Shown here piece by piece: positions 21,401 through 27,099 of a stretch of 64,000 nucleotides of DNA. The stretch spans positions 69,593,659 to 69,657,658 of the forward strand of contig OY757010.1 in assembly GCA_963580285.1 (NCBI GenBank), read 5' to 3'. The position numbers and the translations under genes are program-made. Each line of letters begins with the position of its first letter. Position 1 is the first letter of the stretch. The notes beneath the pieces are model-generated. The model had not been told where the DNA came from, ran no database searches, and saw only the letters and a list, made by a program, of their open reading frames with translations. This stretch comes from Lucinisca nassula. Lineage: Eukaryota > Mollusca > Bivalvia > Lucinida > Lucinidae.

Positions 21401-21647
21401 TGGTGACATGTTTAAGTGGTTCTTTATTGCAGGTTTTCCAGCTGTGTCAAGATGATCGCCATGTAATATTTTCTGGTGACATGTTTAAGTGGGATTGACA
21501 GCAGTGCATTAGACTACACCATATCCTCTTCACTCTTCACAGACATTCTCTTACAAACCAGGAAAGAGACGGATGGCTATCTTAGAGTACTTCAAGAACC
21601 CTCGTTATTAAGAGATTTGGCAGGCATTCATGCCACAAGAAAGCAAA
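3420..21647 (+). CDS. RGS3-like C2-PDZ protein with RhoGEF (DH) and PH domains; 13 exons recognised, 5' and 3' ends not found
   Basis: Exons read by splice signals, phase and homology: 3420-3470, 4457-4515, 5772-5866, 8243-8311, 10643-10703, 11772-11862 (C2); 13273-13516 and 14102-14378 (PDZ and linker); 15763-15933, 17141-17281, 17824-18085 and the start of 19996-20258 (DH); the rest of 19996-20258 (Ser-rich linker); 21433-21647 (start of PH). All junctions are GT-AG and all phases agree. The C2 and PDZ parts resemble animal RGS3, including GCMSFGIRHLTNPKK and GWYYLL. The downstream catalytic part is a Dbl-homology fold, not an RGS box, so the predicted activity is GDP/GTP exchange on a Rho-family GTPase. 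C2 and PDZ would direct it to membrane or scaffold. Introns are full of repeats. No initiator ATG or terminal exon could be assigned; the PH exon carries a one-base frame break. Domain identity is strong; the name and substrate are inference. Confidence 0.85.
3496..3680. mobile_element. Family-Q palindromic element
   Basis: ttagccacacccatttttga and accaatcagataacttgatg lead into the core gtgtagatcctgatgagatg / tctgatctggatctacactg. It shares the outer core stem with family P but has different flanks. Confidence 0.75.
4457..4515 (+). CDS. C2 domain exon 2
   Basis: It begins after tttctttcag and ends at a gtaagc donor. It reads VVRGRQLATKWKSLCDSFVK, the C2 segment in which the usual K/R-rich strand leads to a C-D-x-F/Y-V-K motif. 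The Asp of CDSFVK is at the position of a Ca2+ ligand in classical C2 domains. Phase fits both neighbours. Confidence 0.85.
4694..4978 (-). mobile_element. SINE-A copy 3 (older, diverged)
   Basis: Recognised by tttgtttgaattgaggttta and the shared interior, with more substitutions than other copies. Flanked by TATACTGAA (4685-4693 and 4979-4987). Confidence 0.88.
5161..5392. mobile_element. Family-P element
   Basis: Complete: ttaacccattcagtaccaga to ctggtacaaaaagggataa, core arms agatgccgcag / acagcatct slightly decayed. Confidence 0.85.
5772..5866 (+). CDS. C2 domain exon 3
   Basis: The acceptor is tttttcag and the donor gtaagt. The exon encodes MTIIPDDGKKPKCKTDIAR, then DTNNPLFEEKFSL, the canonical C2 strand with the N-P-x-F-x-E-x-F motif found in nearly all C2 domains. 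It ends with two bases of the Phe codon completed by the next exon. Confidence 0.88.
5890..6425. mobile_element. Family-T miniature elements, clustered
   Basis: Several partial copies of an element with ends tgaaattccaccactaaaat and ggtggtcttaatataggaat and an internal inverted pair aaaagtggtctttaagacca. Copies about 5890-6090, 6090-6290 and 6355-6420. Confidence 0.7.
6425..6985. other. Intron sequence, nothing recognised
   Basis: AT-rich unique-looking intron between C2 exons 3 and 4. I see no gene and no repeat shared with the rest of the window. Confidence 0.5.
6985..7100 (+). mobile_element. Partial SINE 3' end
   Basis: taagcctgcccaggaaagtg, aggtaaactgaccggctcaa and tgggccgttaaactccagta followed by caaacaaaaac resemble the SINE-C body and tail. 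The head is absent. Confidence 0.55.
7375..7578. mobile_element. Family-Q palindromic element
   Basis: Reverse orientation; core cagtgtagatcctgatcaga / tcaggatctacactgtttgt, then aatgggtgtggctaaattaa and agtgggttaagggttaa. Confidence 0.78.
7612..8101. repeat. 49-bp hairpin satellite, 10 copies
   Basis: Ten head-to-tail copies of a 49-bp unit, recognisable by cagggtatgcttgtgattc. Each unit contains the inverted repeat CTGAGATT / AATCTCAG separated by six bases, so every repeat can fold into an 8-bp stem. It lies in the intron just upstream of C2 exon 4 and of the exon array. No spacers and no coding potential are seen. Confidence 0.95.
8243..8311 (+). CDS. C2 domain exon 4 (founder of a tandem array)
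   Basis: The acceptor is ccatttacag and the donor gtatgt. It reads ELNDEDVNKRLLISVWHRD then LNAG, the strand L-x-I-x-V-W of C2. The exon is symmetric (enters and leaves in phase 2). Most of it plus the first part of the following intron is repeated five more times directly downstream; this copy is taken as the real exon because only it has the unique acceptor and the ELNDED sequence expected for C2. Confidence 0.88.
8256..8996 (+). repeat. Six-copy tandem array of C2 exon 4 plus 5' intron, 128-130 bp unit
   Basis: The block ttaacaaaag...gctgg|gtatgt recurs at 8263, 8391, 8519, 8649, 8779 and 8908. Each downstream copy is preceded by a good acceptor (tcttgtcccccag, or a shorter form in the last) about 49 bp after the previous donor. 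Potential exons in copies 2 and 3 are 79 nt (8361-8439, 8489-8567) and meet an in-phase TGA. Those in copies 4, 5 and 6 are 81 nt (8617-8697, 8747-8827, 8876-8956), symmetric and open. Copies 2-6 encode Gln where the founder exon has Leu (DQNAG versus DLNAG). The new sequence between acceptor and exon core is very G-rich. Confidence 0.9.
9010..9900. other. Intron sequence, nothing recognised
   Basis: Between C2 exons 4 and 5. Short ORFs on both strands around 9527-9805 lack codon bias or motifs. No repeat recognised. Confidence 0.5.
9916..10367. mobile_element. Family-P palindromic miniature element, interrupted by SINE-B
   Basis: Ends are ttaaccctttttgtaccaaa and ggtactaaatgggttaa (short imperfect inverted repeats), with a central palindrome built on caaacagtgtagg ... 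gatcagacgccgc. The SINE-B at 10108-10335 interrupts the right part. Confidence 0.85.
10108..10335 (-). mobile_element. SINE-B: tRNA-headed SINE inserted in a family-P element
   Basis: On the minus strand the head (10335 to about 10255) has an A-box-like TGGCCTAGTGG, an extended variable-arm region and a B-box-like GGTTCGAGCC, as in class II tRNAs. The body contains ccggagttcccggagaaaaa and a T-rich stretch at the tail. The duplication CGTTTTGG (10100-10107, 10336-10343) shows it split a family-P element. Confidence 0.88.
10643..10703 (+). CDS. C2 domain exon 5
   Basis: The acceptor tttcttttgcag precedes it and gtaaat follows. It reads VNEFLGCMSFGIRHLTNPKK, closely matching the RGS3 C2 signature GCMSFG. 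Phase 2 in, phase 0 out. Confidence 0.9.
10861..11100. mobile_element. Family-R palindromic element
   Basis: taccgtaaaaatcctaaaaa, cacgatccagcaaggagtcc, core agtgtagatcctgatcagac with inner stem AGACTGCT / AGCAGTCT, then ttaggatcattatggtattg at the far end. Confidence 0.8.
11470..11612. mobile_element. Family-T miniature element
   Basis: acagtgaaattccactatta, agaccacctaaaattaggac to ctttaaggaattttactgta. Confidence 0.75.
11772..11862 (+). CDS. C2 domain exon 6
   Basis: The acceptor is ttctgcag and the donor gtaagt. It reads EVNGWYYLLTEDLGRKKHL, then QVSQRFNPQLK, the last C2 strand. G-W-Y-Y-L-L followed by LGRxKHL is characteristic of RGS3-type C2 domains. It ends one base into the codon completed by the PDZ exon. 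Confidence 0.9.
12178..12402. mobile_element. Family-P element
   Basis: Complete copy with a near-perfect core (GACGCCGC / GCGGCGTC). Intronic, upstream of the PDZ acceptor array. Confidence 0.87.
12535..13272 (+). repeat. Tandem array of PDZ-exon acceptor sequence, about 9 diverged copies of 60-100 bp
   Basis: The string cttttcttgtagcccagtct and the beginning of the PDZ exon (aatatcccttctgtaaat) recur around 12540, 12600, 12680, 12740, 12850, 12945, 13030, 13130 and 13205 before the used acceptor at 13261-13272. Many copies retain a plausible 3' splice site but lose the exon after about 50 nt, diverging into agaaagactgatttactg. The array is a ladder of decoy acceptors within the intron. Confidence 0.85.
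13273..13516 (+). CDS. PDZ domain exon
   Basis: The acceptor is ttcttgcag and the donor gtaagt. After a short linker it encodes MQITLRRGKNVFGFSVVEAC, then PVRVGRVDRASPAESAGLQP followed by GDIVIRLNKQNVSRSTATSV. The carboxylate-binding loop is V-F-G-F (the GLGF position), followed by the PAE.AGL..GD.....N motif typical of PDZ. The RGS3 PDZ is the closest family I know. It would bind C-terminal peptides of partner proteins. Confidence 0.92.
13872..14040 (-). mobile_element. SINE-B fragment
   Basis: The body part gaagattatttcacttatttt, then cattaatcagagatgggc and gagagaggcacgaacc matches SINE-B with the tRNA head mostly lost. Intronic, just upstream of the PDZ-end exon. Confidence 0.7.
14102..14378 (+). 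CDS. End of PDZ domain and linker exon
   Basis: The acceptor is tttctttacag and the donor gtaagt. It begins HCSNVLVLDIQRQKP, the final PDZ strand, then gives an acidic, Ser/Thr/Pro-containing linker (SAPGPTGSYDNNIDDEKT and onwards) with no recognisable domain, ending LARGHR. The reading frame is open throughout and phase-consistent. Confidence 0.85.
14415..15152. mobile_element. Three consecutive family-P elements
   Basis: Reverse-orientation copies at 14415-14636 and 14932-15152 with a degenerate third copy at about 14643-14870. All keep cattctgc / gtctgatctg core pieces. Clustered insertion or local duplication in the intron before the first DH exon. Confidence 0.8.
15333..15572. mobile_element. 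Family-R palindromic element
   Basis: acagtaaaatcctaaacatt, tgtttcacgatccagcaagg, a partly duplicated core arm around 15450-15520, and ttaggatcattacggtag at the end. Confidence 0.8.
15763..15933 (+). CDS. RhoGEF (DH) domain exon 1
   Basis: The acceptor is aaattttcag and the donor gtgggt. It reads RKQDAIHRLLTLELDFIDLM and onwards through LFQNIEK: the first conserved region of Dbl-homology domains (acidic start, then E-L-x-F/Y) followed by the second helix with L-F-x-N-I-E. Fifty-seven codons, phase 0-0. Confidence 0.88.
16098..16335. mobile_element. Family-Q palindromic element
   Basis: Core inner stem AGATGGCTTCT / AGAAGCCATCT flanked by the shared outer stem; one arm (tctacacttgatctggatct) is duplicated. 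Confidence 0.8.
16905..17108. mobile_element. Family-U miniature element
   Basis: aacacctagcagatttttcc to acattggagacaaaaatact, with the core palindrome aatttgctcctcaggagcaaatt-like. A second, inverted copy is at 33395-33605. This copy ends 30 bp before the acceptor of the second DH exon. Confidence 0.75.
17141..17281 (+). CDS. RhoGEF (DH) domain exon 2
   Basis: The acceptor is tattttgcag and the donor gtaagg. It reads LTTISEYHIKQMHDNAPGSF, a Ser/Asp-rich insert (MSDDTDESMSSDHH) and INSIGMIYRSK. It corresponds to DH helix 2-3; the acidic loop is longer than in most DH domains. Forty-seven codons, phase 0-0. Confidence 0.85.
17824..18085 (+). CDS. RhoGEF (DH) domain exon 3 with the catalytic helix region
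   Basis: The acceptor is ttacaattttag and the donor gtacgg. It contains DLYAKGLQQSNRVLSDLQRT and then IGRFIYRPVQHIRELFRVLQ. The R-P-V-Q-x-I motif is the conserved CR3 helix of DH domains (usually K-P-x-Q-R-I) that contacts the GTPase switch regions. The basic residue after Gln is His here, a mild departure. It ends DYTCLKQVVE. Confidence 0.92.
18242..18470. mobile_element. Family-P element
   Basis: Complete reverse-orientation copy; core GACGCCGC / GCGGCGTC with a 5-base loop. Confidence 0.87.
18470..18825. mobile_element. Two adjacent family-Q elements
   Basis: Cores at about 18505-18578 and 18650-18725 (gtgtaaatcttgatcagatt / atcaggatctacac). The right copy ends with aatgggagttgctaattcaa and ataagggttaa. 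Confidence 0.7.
18930..19165. mobile_element. Family-S miniature element
   Basis: Ends cattacgaaaacacgtctat and ataggcgtgttttcgtgatg are inverted repeats. The interior has accgccgaaaaaagaaaatt and a decayed core (tactaagaaccgcc). Confidence 0.8.
19311..19622 (+). mobile_element. SINE-A copy 4 inside a family-T miniature element
   Basis: Plus-strand orientation. The 16-bp duplication TCCCAAAGGTGATCTC lies at 19295-19310 and 19623-19638. The duplicated sequence is part of a family-T element (gaacagttcaaaaggtggtc type), so the SINE is younger than that element. Confidence 0.93.
19697..19862 (-). mobile_element. SINE-B fragment
   Basis: ggttttaccgcgcttttaag through gttgcagaacttgacggctc and cacatgtgacccgagcc; the tRNA head is missing. 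It abuts a family-S-like palindrome (gggtattcattacaaccacc). Confidence 0.75.
19996..20258 (+). CDS. End of DH domain and Ser-rich linker exon
   Basis: The acceptor is ttatttaag and the donor gtaggt. It begins LQECANNITNYSCERVDSVS, completing the last DH helix. A Ser-dominated linker follows (SSSSCSGSSSRSKQTTSSSS) and then VMKKQDRLIVPPNMP, which leads into the PH domain. The Ser-rich block is low complexity and a likely phosphorylation region (inference). Confidence 0.87.
21119..21277 (+). mobile_element. SINE-B copy inside a family-S-like palindrome
   Basis: Plus-orientation body from cacatgttagacgccaagtt to gagtgtaaaaccaaaatc with TCTAATGAATAC at 21107-21118 and 21278-21289. The target is one arm of the palindrome at 21075-21118. 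Confidence 0.82.
21433..21647 (+). pseudogene. PH domain first exon with a one-base frame break
   Basis: The acceptor is tctttattgcag and the donor gtaagt. The in-phase reading VFQLCQDDRHVIFSGDMFKW matches the start of a DH-associated PH domain, but then meets TGA at 21496-21498. Homology resumes one base out of frame with SSLFTDILLQTRKETDGYLR and VLQEPSLLRDLAG, the next PH strands. The break sits at the GGG at 21491-21493 and equals one extra base. It may be an allele-specific lesion, a sequencing or assembly error, or real decay. A 24-bp duplication of exon sequence lies just before the acceptor (21396-21419 repeats 21469-21492). The rest of the PH domain was not found. Confidence 0.75.
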
Positions 21648-21759
21648 GTAAGTGCTCTAATTTAAAGCAGTTTTTTTTGTGCTAAACTCTTACAAACCTG
21701 ACTATCTGTAGTTGACTACTGTTTCCTGAATGAGGGCATGCCTATTTTTGTTGTCAATA

Positions 21760-22008
21760 CATTACGATAACACACCTGTTCGACATAGTGCATTTTTTCA
21801 CAGCTCTAAAATGACTACTTTTCTGATGAAAATCTGTGATATTTTTCTTTTTTACACTGCAACCTTGGTTGTGGGTTCTCGTTAGAACTGCCTCATTGAT
21901 TAACAAGTACCCACAACCTGTGGCTTGGAGCAGAAATAAAACAAATAATGTATACCCGCAAACAACTCCAGTTTTCTCTATATAAAGTGGGTTTAGTGGG
22001 ATGTTGAT
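21760..22008. mobile_element. Family-S element, decayed
   Basis: cattacgataacacacctgt, core gtgggttctcgttagaactg / gattaacaagtacccacaac and ctccagttttctctatataa; the right end is lost. Confidence 0.65.
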
Positions 22009-22152
22009 TTCACAGATTTTTAATCAAGATCTTTCACAGTCTGTCAAATACTGTAGATCCAGATGAGATTGCTCATTATAGGTCATTCAGAGGGGCAACA
22101 TAGCCTTTGGTGGAATTCTTGTTGACAAAAAAACAGGTATTCGGACTGTCTA

Positions 22153-23225
22153 TTACAGGCCTGGGAGAGCATGCTTCACCCGTAGGATACCAAGATCAGG
22201 TCTGGGAGATCATGCTGCAACGTAGGATACCAGGATCAGGCCTGGGAGAGAATGTTACTCCAGTAGGAAATAAGGATAAGGCGTGGGAGAGCATGCTGCA
22301 CTCGTAGGATACCATGGTCAAGCCTGGGAGAACATGCTGCATCCGAAGGATACCTGGATCAGGTCTGGGAGAGCATGCTGCAACCATAGGTAATCTGGAT
22401 CAGGCCTGGGGAATCATGCTGCACCAGTAGGATACCAGGATACGGACTGGGAGAGCATGCTTCTTCCGTAGGATACAAGGATCAGGCCTGGTGAGAATGC
22501 TGCGCCCATAGGATACTTGGACCAGGCCTGCAAGAGCATGCTGCACCTGTAGGATACCAGGATCAGGCCTGGGAGAGCAAGCTGCACCGATAGGATACCT
22601 CAATCAGGCCTGGTAATCTGGATCAGGCCTGGGAGATCATGCTGCACCAGTAGGATACCAGGATACGGACTGGGAGAGCATGCTTCTTCCATAGTATACC
22701 AGGCTCAGGCCTGGTGAGAATGCTGCACCCGTAGGATACATCCATAGGATGCACCAGAATGATAACAGGGTCATTCCTGGTGGTCCATGCTGCAACCGTA
22801 GGATACCAGGAGCAGGCAAGGGATACAGAGCTGCATCAGTTAGGTTCCAGAATGAGGCTTTGGGTACTATACTGCACCAGTTGGATGCAAGGATCAGGCC
22901 TGGGATACAGTACTGGACGTGTATGATGCCAGGATGACCTGGATACAAGGGTTAGGCCTTAGATACCGTACCTTAGATACCGTACTGCACCAATAGGATT
23001 CCAGGATCAAGCCTGGAATACTGTGCTGCATCAGTAGGATACCGGGGTCAGGCCGGGGATACCTTGCTGCACCGTAAAGATACCAGGACCAGGTCTGGGA
23101 TACCGTGCTGGACCAAACGTATACCAGGGTCAGGCCTGGGATACCGTGCTGCGCCAGTAGGATAAAAGGATCAGGCGTCGGATACTGTGTTGCACCATTA
23201 GGATACCGGGTTCGGGCCTTGAATC
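22153..23225. repeat. 41-bp minisatellite, about 26 diverged copies
   Basis: The unit is recognisable as gatcaggcctgggagagcat, then gctgcacccgtaggatacca, with copies of about 39-47 bp. Long ORFs on both strands (for example 22637-22948 and 22894-23292 minus) are products of this periodicity and not credible genes. It lies between the PH exon and the LIM exon. Confidence 0.92.
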
Positions 23226-23583
23226 CCATGAACAGCCTATTTGAGATTTTTTTTGGATGTCTCAGAATTGTCCCAAACATGCTTAGAAACAAAATAATTC
23301 CGAACAGAAAACATAAAAAATGGCCAAGCTAGCGACTATCAAGCTAAGATAGAAGCAACATAACTCTGATATTCTGTGCATCAATTCTGATAGAAAGGTG
23401 TTTTGTCCAAGTCGTTGACAGCTTGCAAATGGTGTAGATTCTGATGAGACTGCCCTTCACGAATTTGGTAATCCGCACCGTTGTACGTGTTTACTTCAGT
23501 GAACGGTAAAAAATACATAGAGGATCTTGCACGAGTGGTCATGCCATATGGAATTTATGAAACGAGCCTTTGGCATTTTTCAG

Positions 23584-25939
23584 GGTGGTGGTGAAAAGTT
23601 TGTGATCTGTGATACGTCTGTGTATGCTACGGAGAGGATAGAAGCTGGCAATAAACCTTACCATACCTTCTGCTACAAATGCAATGAATGGAACATACAA
23701 CTCAAGTAAGAACGAAAACAATGGTGAAGGCCGTGTCCATGCCCAATCTTTGTCAAATCCAACACACTGACACTGTTAGATTCAACCCATTTAGTACCAG
23801 AAACCCCAAAATGGGTACCCTGGCAAACAGTGCATGCCCAGATCAGACGCCGTAGAATGCGGCATCTGATCAGGGCCTCCACAGTTTGCTAAAAGTTAAG
23901 CCACTTGCCAAATAAATTTGGAAGAAAACACAAAGTTACACCCCTAAATTTCGAAATGGACTCCTGCTATATATATAAGGAGGAAGATTCCATTTGGTAC
24001 AAAAAGGGTTAACTCAATGTCTACGCGAATTCGATCAACAGAATTTTTGGATCACTCTTTTGTCAAATTCAACAGCTTCGAAAACTGGACTAAGATTGGT
24101 TTTGTGACCGGAAGCCGGACAAAACGTCCCATGGACAAAACAAAACATCCCATGCCATTTTGACCCGGTGGACAAAATGTTCCATATCATTTGTTCAGGG
24201 TGGACAAAACGTCCCACATAAATTTTCAGGGTGGACAAAATGTCCCACATGATTTTGACAGGATGGGCAAAATGTCCCACGATTTTGACAGGATGGACAA
24301 AACGTCCCTTGCTATTTCGACAGGTTGGACAAAACATCCCATATTCAATTAGCAGGTAGAGTTTAATTCTCTAAAAGGGAATCTTTATACTTAATAAAAA
24401 CGAATTGTCCAATCTATCTAATCAATAACTAATTGTTGCCTGTTGAAATGATATTGGAAAACACTGAACTGGCAAAAGTCCAACTTGCTTGAGATGTGAT
24501 CATTTGCAGCATTTGTTTGAAGTTTTATTAAAATCTATCAATAAATGTAGGCTCTAGAATGATGACAATGTTTTTTCTAAAAATAGCCATGGGGACCTTG
24601 ACCTTCAGCCCAGGGCCCCAAAGTTGAACTGTCTTATCATTTCCAACATTCGTGTAAAGTTATAGCAAAATTCATCAAAAAATGTAATCGCTAGAGCAAT
24701 GACAAACTTTTCCCAAAAATAGCCACAGTGACATTGACCTTGACCTCAGAACCCTGAAAGTAGAACTTGGTCGGGATATTATCATACCCAACATTTGTGT
24801 GATGTTATACTAAAATCTATTGATAAATGCAGGAACTAGAGCGGTTTCTAAAAATAGCCACAGTGACCTTGACATTGACCCCAGGAGGCTGAAAGACAAA
24901 TTCGCTCGAGATATTATCAAAACCAACATCTGTGTGAAGTTATTGAGTGATGACAAAAGTTTTTCTAAAATATGCCACAGTGACCTTGACCTAAAGGCCA
25001 TGACCCTCAAAGTCGAACTCCGTTTAGATATCATTTGCAAAAGTTGTGTAAAGATATATTAAAACCCATCAAAAACTATAGGCACTAGTGCGATGACAAT
25101 TTTTTTTATTAAAGTAGCAACAGTGACTTTGACCTTGACCATGACATTGGAAGTCGAACTCGCTCGAGATATTATCACTTCCAACATTTTGTGTAGAACA
25201 AGTTATAGCAAAATATGGTTCGTTTTATCCACCCTGTGGAAATAGCATGGGACGTTTTGTTCACCCTGTCAAAATCGTGTGGGACATTTTGTCCACCCTG
25301 AAAAAAGATGTGGGACATTTTGTGCACCCTGAAAAAATGACGTGGGATGTTTTGTCCACCTGTTCAAAAATGGCATGAGATGTTTTGTCCATGGGACGTT
25401 TTGTCCTACATTCTTTGTGACCAATCATTTTCTGATCAATCAAAATCTATAGCATGGCCAGTTCAACGTTTTATTGGTCAAATTCGATATACAGAAGAGT
25501 AGAATTCAACAATTAAAGTTCATTTGTTTTGTTTGTTTGATTTGAAATTTAACGTCCACGTCAACACTTTAAAGGTCATTTTGGAGACGCTGCTTCCAAT
25601 TTTGTGGGACTTTTACCCGACATTGAGATGAAATGACATACCAAGCCCTGCCGACCTATGAAACCAACAGGGTTTATAAGCATGGACGGGCCGACTCGCA
25701 CCCAATTGCCTGGGCAGGCTTATCTTCTTTTAAAGCGGTTTACCAGTACTCATGTGTGGGTTGGTTTTAGCTCTGCATGGAAACATCATGCAGCTCAACT
25801 TCTTTCTTCAAGCCCCGATGGGCAGGGGCTATCGACATTAAAATACTATGGACTTTGAACAGTGTCGATCCGAACAAAAAAGACGGATCGTGCAGACAGT
25901 AGCTTTTATTTTTAATTTTCCGTCCTTTATGTTTGAACA

Positions 25940-25971
<32 letters not shown>

Positions 25972-27096
25972 GTTCGTATCAGTTAGCATGATTTCAATTT
26001 GCATGACCCAAAAAGTTATGGTGTGGAGAAATATAGAAGCTTTACGTCCTCGCAAACATTATTTCGGTCATTTTGGAGACGTTGCTTCCAAATCTGTAGG
26101 ACGTTTTCCCAACATTGAGATTAAATGATATCTGAAGAACTACTTCCCAAACAAATCCATAGGGTTTATATGCAGAGACCACGGTCCGACAAGCACCACT
26201 TTGTCTGGGCAGACTTAGACATAATAAGCGGTTTATCAGTACACATATGCGGTCGTTTTCAGCACCAAGCAACCCGATCTATTTCTCCAAGCTCCGATTG
26301 GCGGGGCCTCGGAAACATATATAAAAGAAATGTTCCTAAACATAAAGGCTATACTAAGCAGAAAACTATAATATAATCTGAACCGTTCGGCGAATTTACC
26401 ATATTTCATCGTGGCTTGGAGAAATACAATCCGCGCAGAGCTGTAACTGACCGAACATTGGACTGGTGCGAGTCGGGCAGTCCCTTAACCTTAGCGGTTC
26501 TTTGGTTGATAAGGCGTGAGATGTCATCATCTTAATGTCTGGTGAATCCCCCACGAAATCGGAAGAAACGTCTCCGCAATTACCTGAAAAGTTTTGACGG
26601 GGATGTAAAACCTCAAAAACAATATTTTTACTCATGTATGACAAGGGGGTCCATTTCCAATTACAAGGTTGTCCGGTTTGTTTTGTTTGTGTCAAGTTCT
26701 GCATAAATTATGCTCTTTAAGCAAACAGTTTAGACCCAGATCAGACGCTGCATTCTGCGGCATCTGATCTGGGTCTACTCTGTTTGCCAGTGCGCTAGGC
26801 AAACTTTCCCTTGACACATCAAAATGCTCCGTGGGCCTGGTGGGTGTGTCAACTTCAGAAGCACTTTCAAGCGGACAGTCGACCCACCAGTGCTATAAAT
26901 ACTTTGATTCTTATTCTGGTTCAGCGTTGTTTTCAGGCCTACACACAGACAGGATTGACCAACCAGTGTTGTCAATGTTTTATACTTTGATTTCTCTTCC
27001 AGGAGAGACACATACGCACAGGCGGATGGGGTTTTATACTGCAAGAAGCATTATAGTCAGATAGTGGGGGCCAAGAACACTCAGCCAACTTGCTAA
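23584..27096 (+). CDS. Single LIM domain C-terminus, two exons (23584-23705 and 27003-27096), two zinc ligands missing
   Basis: Exon 1 (acceptor catttttcag, donor gtaaga) encodes KFVICDTSVYATERIEAGNK, then PYHTFCYKCNEWNIQLK. Exon 2 (acceptor tttctcttccag) encodes RDTYAQADGVLYCKKHYSQI, then VGAKNTQPTC and a stop at 27094-27096. Phase 2 joins exactly and the join gives a standard LIM length: C-x2-C-x17-H-x2-C-x2-C-x2-C ... C-x2-H. The first Cys is Phe (TTT) and the sixth ligand is Trp (TGG); each is one base from Cys. LIM domains bind proteins through two zinc fingers; this one would have both fingers compromised. Exon 1 enters in phase 0 whereas the PH exon leaves in phase 1, so at least one further exon is needed if it belongs to the RhoGEF gene. 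It may equally be a separate gene. A possible AATAAA polyadenylation signal is at 27525-27530. Confidence 0.75.
23786..24012. mobile_element. Family-P element
   Basis: Complete forward copy between the first LIM exon and the TIR element at 24110. Confidence 0.85.
24110..25413. mobile_element. Non-autonomous TIR element with subterminal tandem repeats and 9-bp target duplication
   Basis: Both ends carry inverted copies of a tandem array built on ggacaaaacgtcccatg: about 24116-24343 on the left and 25213-25407 on the right, reverse-complemented. TTTGTGACC flanks it directly at 24101-24109 and 25414-25422. The middle holds another tandem motif (agccacagtgaccttgacct, about 100-130 bp spacing) and no transposase. 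A 9-bp duplication with long inverted ends is seen in Mutator-like elements; that assignment is inference. Confidence 0.75.
25522..25832 (-). mobile_element. SINE-A copy 5
   Basis: Complete SINE-A with a TTTG-repeat start (the tail on the minus strand). The flanking duplication is short or decayed (ATTAAA near both ends). Confidence 0.85.
25947..25969. repeat. A homopolymer, about 23 nt
   Basis: A tract in the intron between the LIM exons; simple sequence with no other signal. Confidence 0.9.
26037..26312 (-). mobile_element. SINE-A copy 6, diverged, tail missing
   Basis: Shared interior from tttacgtcctcgcaaacatt to gctccgattggcggggcctc, with many substitutions and no CAAA tail. It lies in the large intron between the two LIM exons. 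Confidence 0.75.
26625..26795. mobile_element. Family-P element, truncated
   Basis: Core caaacagtttagacccagat / ctgatctgggtctactctgt with GACGCTGC / GCGGCATC arms; left part diverged, right end missing. Confidence 0.65.
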
Positions 27097-27099
27097 CAG

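Noticed and set aside
22090..22134. Short exon between PH and minisatellite
   Set aside because: An open phase-compatible reading (RGNIAFGGILVDKKTG) ends at a gtattc donor, but the acceptor is poor and the sequence does not match the expected PH strands.
22637..23292. Long minus-strand ORFs with repeated PDPGIL-type peptides
   Set aside because: Generated by the 41-bp minisatellite, which is not a multiple of three, so the peptides come from shifting frames.
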